A model generated the notes under the pieces. The model made no database searches. It was not told where the DNA came from and was given only the letters and a program-made list of their open reading frames with translations. This document shows positions 1-7,800 of a stretch of DNA of 10,852 nucleotides, piece by piece (within the stretch, counting starts at the first letter, position 1; the number at the start of each line of letters is the position of its first letter). The position numbers were made by a program, and so were the translations under genes. The stretch lies in the NCBI GenBank assembly GCA_949742895.1, contig CATJRT010000135.1, positions 1 to 10,852 of the forward strand, written 5' to 3'. The DNA comes from an uncultured Eubacteriales bacterium (lineage in GTDB: Bacteria > Bacillota_A > Clostridia > Oscillospirales > Oscillospiraceae).

Positions 1-1
1 A

Positions 2-26
2 GCGCGGACAGCTTTGCTGTCCGCGC
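2..26. repeat. Perfect 11-bp GC-rich hairpin
   Basis: The arms 2-12 and 16-26 are exact reverse complements (GCGCGGACAGC and GCTGTCCGCGC) around a TTT loop. No T-tract follows on either strand within the visible sequence, so it is not a clear intrinsic terminator. It could be a repeated palindromic element or part of a terminator whose tail lies outside the window. Confidence 0.7.
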
Positions 27-35
27 GGGCGGGGG

Positions 36-62
36 GTTCAGGGGCGCGCCGCGCCCCCGAAC
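36..62. repeat. Second GC-rich hairpin
   Basis: GTTC at 36-39 pairs with GAAC at 59-62, and GGGGCGC at 41-47 pairs with GCGCCCC at 51-57, with one A/C mismatch between the two stem parts and a GCC loop. It sits 10 bases from the hairpin at 2-26. The pair of strong GC-rich stems looks like a repeated intergenic element rather than coding sequence. Confidence 0.55.
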
Positions 63-157
63 GATATTTCGATCCATTGCCGGTCAGTCGGGCAGCTACG
101 TGAAAGAGGATGCGGTGTATGCTTTGCTCATAGTCAGGTCTCCTCGTTTTCGGAATG

Positions 158-199
158 AGACTGTGCGCTACCCCGACTCAGCAGAGCAGCGCACAGTCT
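158..199. repeat. 12-bp inverted repeat with 18-base loop
   Basis: Arms AGACTGTGCGCT (158-169) and AGCGCACAGTCT (188-199) are exact reverse complements around an 18-base loop. On the plus strand a T-rich stretch begins about 10 bases later (210-226), too far for a textbook terminator. On the minus strand no T-tract follows. It may be a protein-binding palindrome, a transcript hairpin or the trace of a mobile element end. Confidence 0.6.
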
Positions 200-358
200 T
201 TCGGTCCATTGTGTTTTGTTTTTTTGGAGTGCTACAGTTCGGCAGAGGATAGACTTCGCCCTTCCTTTTCTTTGATATGCCCTCGCGCACTCTACCCTAA
301 AATTACAGAGTCTGGGTACGGACAGATAGAAGGAGATAGGCAATTATGCTAATCACGC

Positions 359-661
359 TTAAGTCCACACATATAGTTTTCGAGTAATTAATACTCCGAT
401 AATATATACATATATCCAAATAAACAAATACATCATAAATCCAGCAGTTTCACTAAGTGATGCAATACAATCCATAAGATAAAGAAGTATTACAGTAGGA
501 ATTATTAACCCCCCAAACATTAGTGCTGCGACTTTTCCGACATACACGATCCATTTTGAAATGTCTAACGGCCGTGTACAGAAGAGAATAGTATAGGCAC
601 CTCGGATAAATTGAATGAAAAATCCAAAAACTGAGAACCATGTATACCACGGGTACCGCAT
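359..661 (-). CDS. Small multi-pass membrane protein, putative immunity protein of the RHS toxin
   Basis: This is a 100-residue, very hydrophobic protein with about three predicted membrane segments by eye: residues 7-24, 38-64 (long, possibly two helices with a Pro at 55) and 73-93. The C-terminus is short and basic. A GGGAG element lies 10 bases before the ATG. The gene begins 61 bases after the stop of the RHS gene on the same strand, the classic place for the cognate immunity protein of a polymorphic toxin. I do not recognise a named family, so the immunity role rests on position, size and the change in base composition shared with the RHS C-terminal tip. A membrane immunity protein would fit a toxin acting at or in the membrane, but this is inference. 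Alternatively it is an unrelated small membrane protein. A TATAAT box in the gap hints at a private promoter. Confidence 0.7.
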   Translation of the reverse strand: MRYPWYTWFSVFGFFIQFIRGAYTILFCTRPLDISKWIVYVGKVAALMFGGLIIPTVILLYLMDCIASLSETAGFMMYLFIWIYVYIIGVLITRKLYVWT

Positions 662-684
662 CTCTGCATCTCTCCCTTTAAAAT

Positions 685-690
685 ATTATA
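685..690 (-). promoter_or_regulatory. Possible -10 box before the putative immunity gene
   Basis: On the minus strand the hexamer is a perfect TATAAT in an AT-rich gap. No convincing -35 lies 16-18 bases upstream, and the predicted start of transcription would fall very close to the ribosome binding site at 671-676. A separate promoter would let immunity be made without the 7.8 kb RHS transcript, but the support is weak. Confidence 0.25.
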
Positions 691-722
691 TTTCATTTAC
701 AAATCCACAAGCTATATGCGCT

Positions 723-1847
723 TTACTCATCACGCCGTATATCAAAATAAATACCAGCACCGATGCCGAAAGCAATTGATAGCCCTAACCCCTTCCCTTT
801 TATATAACCTGCAGAAGCCCCAGCGCTTAATATGTCAAATTCTCCCGTGGTAACAAAGTAATAACCATTAGCAATGGGAATTTTGAAGCAGCCGGTAGCT
901 TCGGTTAATGATGCTTTTGCGTTGAAACCAACAACGTCACTACTAATACCTAAATCAGCCTCACCATGGATAACATTAACACCAAATCCACCATATTTTG
1001 CATCATAATCAATCGATATAAAACCCAGTACAATCTCAGCAAGTGTAATTCCCCAAAAATCTGTCTTATTAAGTTCTGCATCGATTTCAGTGCCTACCAC
1101 TAAACCTTTGAGAAAATCCCAGTCCAAATATAGTATCTTTGCAGTTGCAGGCCCTTGTTTTTCGTACCATGCACTTATTTTAGGCTTATCGGAATCGCAA
1201 GTGGAAAACTGAAAATAGCTTTGAATACCTTGCTCAATAGTCTTGCACATAACAGTACTAAATCTTTGAATTAATATCTGTATATCATCTATTGTATCTT
1301 CTGATATATTTATGTTCACAGCGTCTGTTTGTGCTAACCCCTTATTTAAAAATTCGGAAGCCACCCAGCCAACCTGCCCGCCAACTGAAACCTTAAGCCA
1401 ATGATACCCATCTGCCGTTTTGCTTTCGCCTAAGCTGGTCACTGGCGTTCCATTCTTCAAAACCTCAAGGGTCCTACTGCTCAAACTCGGAGCCGCACGC
1501 AGTTTTAAGCCTGCTGTGGCATTTACTGTATACGTCGTTCCAGAGTCACTGGAAGGATTCGGGTTGCTGACAGGTGTTGTACTCGGTGTGGTGGACAATG
1601 CGCTTCGCAGGTATTTGCTGGAAACCCAGCACTGTTGCCCATTTACCTTTACCTTCTCCCAGGTATGTCCGTCCCTTGTAATAGAACTGCCTAAACTGAC
1701 CACGGTCGTGCCTTTGTTCAGCGAACCAAGAACCGGGCCGTTCAACCCAGGTGCTCCGCGCATACGCACACCATTCTCTGTCACTGTCAGTTGGCTCTGT
1801 GTTGCGCCACCGCTACCACCGAGAGTCAGATCCGGCATCGCCTGCAT
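723..1847 (-). other. RHS C-terminal tip: two SH3b domains plus unknown effector-like domain
   Basis: This 374-residue part follows DPLGL. It holds two bacterial SH3 domains: the first at 2230-2295 with VRMRGAPGLNGPVLGSL and a GQQCWVSSKYL end, the second at 2316-2382 with LKLRAAPSLSSRTLEVL and a VGWVASEFL end. They are joined by a Ser/Thr/Pro linker. The last 198 residues begin with a helical stretch (ISEDTIDDIQILIQRF), then become rich in Gly, Ala and alternating hydrophobic residues (residues about 2490-2580), suggesting beta-strands or membrane-active segments. No nuclease, deaminase or ADP-ribosyltransferase motif is evident. SH3b domains usually bind cell-wall material. The toxin role is inferred from position. 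Confidence 0.7.
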
Positions 1848-4800
1848 CAATCCCAACGGATCGGTATACTTCAGCGGATTATCCACGCAGTACAGGTACG
1901 GCATCAGACTCATCGGATCGGTGATGCTGCCCTTCACCGGGTCCATCGCCACGAAGCGCTTGTCCTCCGCAGAGTAGAAGCGCGCCTTGGCGTAGTACAT
2001 CCCCAGCACGTCGTCCCAGTCGTGGCCTGTGTAGCTGCTCTGCGGGTAAATGCGCCGGTAGCTGCTGGTGATGCTCAGCGCCTCGCGGTAGGTCGCCTCG
2101 CCCCACTCGTTGTAGTCCGCGCGGCCAACCACGCGGCCAAACTTATCGGTGAGATTCGTGGTGCTGCCCAGCCGGTCCTGATGGGTATAGTCCTTCAAAA
2201 TGTCCTGCTTCACGTTCTGGCCCCACCAGTTCGTCCCCTCGCTGGTGATCTTCACGCTCAGCCGGTCCAGGCCGTACACCCAGCGGTAGTCGAAGCCGCC
2301 CTCCTCCTGCATGACCAGCGTCTCGCGGGTGGCCGTGGTGTAGTCCACCACGTAGCTCTCCTTCACCACCTCCGGTTTGTCGATGCCCGTCTCCACGGAC
2401 GGGGTCTCGCTGTGGAAGTCGGTGTAGCCGTGGCTGTTGTCCTGCATGATGAGCTCCCGGCCCACGCGCACGCCCAGGCCGTTGTAGGTGTACAGGCTGC
2501 GCTCGCCCTGCTCGTTTTTGCCGTCCACCAGCCGGTTCGTCTCGTCGTAGACGTAGGCGGCCACGTTCTGCCAGTCCATGCCCGTGGTGGTGCGGGTGTA
2601 CTTGTCCTCGGAAATGAGATTTCCGCGCCCGTCGTAGGTATACTCCCAGCGGCAGGTGCCGATCACACCGGGGATCACACCGCACTCCCTGGACTCGTCC
2701 AGGTGGACGCCGTTGTACTTGTACTCCACGCAGCCGTCCTGCTCCTGCCGGATGAGGTTGCCCAGGCTGTCATACTGGTACGTGCGGGTGGTGTTCACCC
2801 CCACGCCCTCCTCGTGGGCGGAGACCAGCCGGTTCAGCGCATCGTAGCCGTAGGTGGTGGTCAGGGCCTTATTCCCCGCCGTGGTGTCCCGCTTGTACTC
2901 GGAGATCAGGTTCCCCTCCGCGTCGTACCTGTACTCGTACTTGGTGGAGACCTTGTTGTTGTGGAACGGGTCGGTATCCACCGTTTTGAGCAGGTTTCCT
3001 TCCTCATCGTAGGTGTAGTCCTCCACCCAGCCGTTGGGGTAGGTGAGCTTCGTGACATTGCCCGCGTCGTCGTAGGTGTAGGTATACTGGTCCTTCTCCG
3101 CGTCGGTGACCCGGAGGAGCTGGCCCAGCGCGTCGTAGCTCTTGGACACGGCGCTCCCGTCCGGGTAGGTCAGGCTGGTCTGGTTGCCCACCTCGTCGTA
3201 GGTATACTCCACCACGTTCCCCTTGTGGTCCGTGACCTTGGTGAGCTGGTTGAGCAGGTCCAACTCGAAGGTGGTGGTCCCCAGCCAGTCGTCCATGCGC
3301 ACCAGCTCGCCCACCTTGTTGTACTGGTAATTTACCTCCTTGGCCCCATTATAGTTGATATTGGCCACCAAGTCCAGAGAATTATAGGAATATTCGGTGA
3401 CGTAGCCGTCGCCGTCGGTCTTGGAAACCAGGTTGCCGTTGCCGTCGTAGACGTACAGCTCCTCATGGCCGGTGGGCTGGACGACCTTGGTGACGAGGTT
3501 CCGCCCGTCGTACTCATACAGCGTCACCTGATGCTCGTCCTGTTCATGGAGCCCGTCCACCCGGTGGAGGTCCATGGAGATGAGCTGGTCGTTGGCGTTG
3601 TAGGCGAACACGGTCTCATTGCCCAGCGCGTCGGTGGTCTTGACGATGTTGCCGTTTTTGTCGTAAGTGTAGGTGGTGGAATTGCCGTTCTTGTCAGTGA
3701 CCTTCACGATCCGGCCCCCGGCGTCGTAAGTGAAGGACTGCACATTGCCCCGGCGGTCGGTGACGGCGGTGGTTCGGCCCAGGGCGTCGTAGGTATAGGA
3801 GACCGTCCCGGCCCTGTCCTTCACGGAGGTCAGGTCGTTGTTCGCATCGTAGGTGTAGGTGGTAGTCACACCGTTGGCGTTGGTCTGGGTGGCCACATTG
3901 CCCACCGCGTCGTAGGTGTAAGTGGTGGAATTCCCCTTGGCGTCGGTGACTTTGGTCACCCGGTCCATGGCGTCGTACTCGAAGGAGGTCACGTGGCCCA
4001 GAGCGTCGGTGAGGGAGGTAAGCCGCCCACGATCGTCATAGGCGTACAGGGTGACGGCCCCTTCCTCACCCACGGTCTTGACCAGCCGCCCGTCGGCGTC
4101 ATACTCGTTGGTGGCTACATTGCCCTCGGCATTGGTCCGGCTGACAGCGCGGTCCAGGCCGTCGTAGGTATAGGTGGTGGTGTGGCCGTTGCCGTCGGTG
4201 ACGGAGGTGACGTTCCCGTTGCCGTCATAGGTGTAGGAGGTCGTATAGCCCTCGGCGTCGGTGTAGCTGCTGAGCTGGTCCCGGGCGTCGTAGGTATAAG
4301 TGGTCACGTTCCCCTCGGGGTCGGTGGCCTTGACGAGGTTGCCGTTGGCGTCGTATTCGGCGGAGGTCACGCCGCCGTTGGGGTCGGTGGCGGTGAGCAC
4401 CCGGCCCAGCTTGTCGTAGGTGTAGCTGGTGGTGGAGCCGTTGGCGTCGGTAGTAGAGAGCAGGTTGCCGTTGCGGTCGTAGACCCAGGAGGTCACGCCG
4501 CCCAGGGCGTCGGTCTGCTTCACCAGGTTGCCCACCTTGTCGTACTCATAGGCGGTCTTGTGGCCCAGAGCGTCGGTCTGCCCAGTCATCCGGCCCGCAG
4601 CGTCATAGACATAGGATACGGTATTGCCCGCCTCGTCGGTGGTGGTGAGGGGGTTGCCGTTGGCGTCGTAGGTGTAGCTCACGGTGGTCCCGTCGGCGTT
4701 GGTCAGGCCCGCCAGCCGGCCCCTGGCGTCGTACAGGAAGGTGACGGCATGGCCCATGGGGTCGGTCTGGGAGACGGGCCTGCCCATGCTGTCATAGGTG

Positions 4801-7800
4801 ATGGAGGTCTCCAGCCCCAGGGCGCTGGTGGTCTTGAGGAGCTGACCCGCCGCGTCATAGGTGTAGACCGTCTTGTGGCCCAGCGGGTCGGTCTTGCCGG
4901 TGAGATGGCCGTCCGCATCGTATTCATAGCTCCAGACGTTCCCGTTGGCGTCGGTCTCGCTCACCAGGCGGCCCAGCGCGTCGTAGGACCTGGAGGCGCT
5001 GTAGTTCAGCGGGTCCTTGGTGGACACGATCCGGCCCTCGGCGTCGTAGGCGTAGGTCCAGGTATTGCCCCGACCGTCGGTCACGCCGGTCTGCCGGTCC
5101 AGCAGGTCGTAGGCGTAGGTGGTGGTGTTTCCCTCCGCGTCGGTCACCTTGGAGAGGTTCCCGCTGAGGTCGTACTGATATCTGGTCACGCCGCCCTCGG
5201 GATCGGTGACAGAGGCCACATTGCCCCGGCTGTCGTAGGCGTAGCGGACCGTGCTGCCCTCGGCGTCGGTGACGCTGGCGACCCGGCCATTGGCGTTGTA
5301 GGTGTAAGTCGTGGCGTTCCCCAGCGCGTCGGTCTGCTTCAGCAGATTGCCGGCGGCGTCATACTCATAGCCGGTGACGTGGCCCATGGGGTCGGTGGAG
5401 GAGGTCATGCGGCCAGCGTCGTCGTAAGCGTAGGCGGTGACGCCGCCCAGTTGGTCGGTGACGGTGAGCACCTGGCCGTTGGCGTCGTAGGTGTAGCTCA
5501 CGGTGGAGCCGTCGGCGTAGGCGATCTTCGTCACCCGGCCCAGAGCGTCGTAAGTATATTGTGTGGCGAAGCCCAGCGCATCGGTGCGTTTGGTGGAGCG
5601 GCCCAGGCTGTCGTACTCGGTGGAGCTCTCCGCGCCGCCCGGGGTGGTGGTCTGGGTCATGCGGCCCAGCGCGTCGTAGGTGTAGGTCGTGACATTGCCC
5701 AGCGCGTCGGTCATGGAGGTCATGCGGCCCGCCGCGTCGTAGGCATAGGTGGTCCTGGCCCCGGTGCGGTCCGTGACGGACAGCAGGTTGCCGTTGGCGT
5801 CGTAGGTCCGGGTGGACGCATTGCCCAGAGCGTCGGTGACCTTGGTCACCCGGCCCGCGGCGTCATAGGTGTAGCGGGTCACGCCGCCGTTGGCCCCGGT
5901 GGAGGACACAGTCTGGCCCATGGCGTCATAGACGGTGGAGGTCACACCGCCCGCGGGATCCTTGGTGGACACCAGGCGGCCCACTTTGTCATAGGTGTAG
6001 GTCCAGGTGTTGCCCGCCGCGTCGGTCATGGAGGTCATGCGGCCCTCGGCGTCGTAAACATATGTGGTGGTATTGCCGTTGGCATCGGTGGAGGCGGCCA
6101 TGTTGCCGGCCTTGTCATAGGTGTAGGTGGTGGTGTTGCCCAGCGGGTCAGTGACGGCGGTCACATTGTTCTGGGCGTCCCGCTCATAGCTGGTGACATG
6201 GCCCAGCCAGTCGGACTGGCTGGTGTTGAAGCCGTTGCCGTCCACGGTGTAGGTCTGGACGCTGCCGTTGGCGTCGGTCACCTTCACCAGCTTGCCCGCG
6301 TCGGTGTACTCGTAGGCGGTGACGTTCCCTTGGGCGTCCTTCACGGAGGTCAGGCGGCCCTGCCTGTCGTAGGTATAGGTGGTCTTATTGCCCTCAGCAT
6401 CCGTCATGGAGGTGCGGTTGCCCGCGTTGTCATAGGTATAGCTGGTCACGTTCCCCAGCGCGTCGGTGGTGGCGGTGAGGTCGTGGCGGCGGTCGTAGGC
6501 ATAGGACACGGTGTGGCCCATGGTGTCGGTGACGGAGGTCAGATTTTTGTCCCCGTCGTAGGTGTAGCGCACGGTCGCGCCGTCCCGCCCGGTGACGGAG
6601 GTGACCTGGTTGTCCCCGTTATAGGTGTAGGACTCACTGGAGCCGTCCGGGTAGGTCACCTTGGTGACGTTGTTATTGGAATCGTACTGGTAGGAGGTGG
6701 TGCTGCCCTCCCGGTCAGTCTCGCTCAGACGCTGGTTCAGCACATTGTACTCGAAGGAGCGGGTACCCCTGCTGTCAGTACTCTTGACGATGCGGCCCTG
6801 GTCATCGTACACGATGGAAAGATAGTAGCCGTTCTCGCCGGTGCAGGTGTTGGTGCGGGCGTTGTCATCATAGGTGAACTGGAAGTTCCCCTGGTCCCTA
6901 ACATACTGGCTCACTACCCGGCCAGCAGCGTCGTAGGTATTGCTGACGTACACTTCGCCCTTGAAGTTGGTGACATCGGTGAGGAAGCCGCCGTCGTAGG
7001 CATAGCGCAGGCTGTCCCCATCCGCGTTCTCCACGGAGGAAAGATAGCCGCCGTCATAGGTGAGGGCCAGGGAGCGGCCCACGCTGTCGGTGACGCGCTC
7101 CATCTGGCCGTCGGCGTTGTAGCTGAACTTCAGCACGCCGGAGCTGTTGGACACGCTGACGAGCCGGCCATCGGAATAGAAGACATCCACCACATTGCCG
7201 TCCTGGGTGGAGATGGAGGTCAGGTACTCATTGTCATTAAAGATGTAGACGGTGCCGTCCTGATGGGTCAGGCGGTAGCCATCCGGAATCGCCTCAAAGG
7301 TAAAGGCAGAGCCGGCCTTGGCGCGGTAGGACCCGTCGTAATATAGATTAAAGTAGATATCCTTCCCGCCGGGGAGGGTCACCTGGGCGTAGAGGGTATC
7401 CACGTGGAGTTCGATGGAATAGTTGGTGCTCCAGCCCAGACCGAGGCCGTGATCCCGCGCGGCGTCGGAGGACTCGTAGTACCGGGTGAAGGGCAGGTCG
7501 TACTTCCCGTACAGGGAGAGGTCGGTGTAGTTCCAGCTGAAGCTGCCCGTGAGCAGGTTCACCGGGTCGGCGGGGTATTCATAGTGCATCGTGGGGAATT
7601 CTTCCGTGGTGAGCTGCTCCGGCATCTTGTTGTTGACCACGTCGAAGGCCAGGAAGCTGTTATAGAGCTTGTTTTTCTCCGTGCAGGGCTGCATCACAAT
7701 GACGTACTTGCCGTCGGTGTAATCGACGTCGGCGGCATTTCCGTCCTCGTCAACGACGGAACCGTCCCACACCAGATAGTTCTGGATCTTGCCGTCCATG

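Larger units (their letters stand above)
1..358. other. Gene-free left flank with hairpins
   Basis: I see no convincing gene in these bases. Short frames exist on both strands, but none has a good ribosome binding site or a recognisable domain. The minus-strand frame covering 134-343 is rich in Arg, Ser and Cys, as expected of a non-coding frame. Just beyond its stop another frame stays open to the window edge, so this could be the decayed edge of a mobile or repeated segment. That idea rests on a vague memory of similar stretches in gut Clostridia and cannot be confirmed here. The segment contains three inverted repeats, listed separately. It lies downstream of the last gene of the minus-strand cluster. 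Confidence 0.5.

Noticed and set aside
1791..7346. An open frame of about 1850 codons on the plus strand opposite the RHS gene.
   Set aside because: It is the complement of the GC-rich YD repeats. Repeated codon use keeps stops out of this frame. Its product is a monotonous Val/Gly/Ala/His repeat with no domain.
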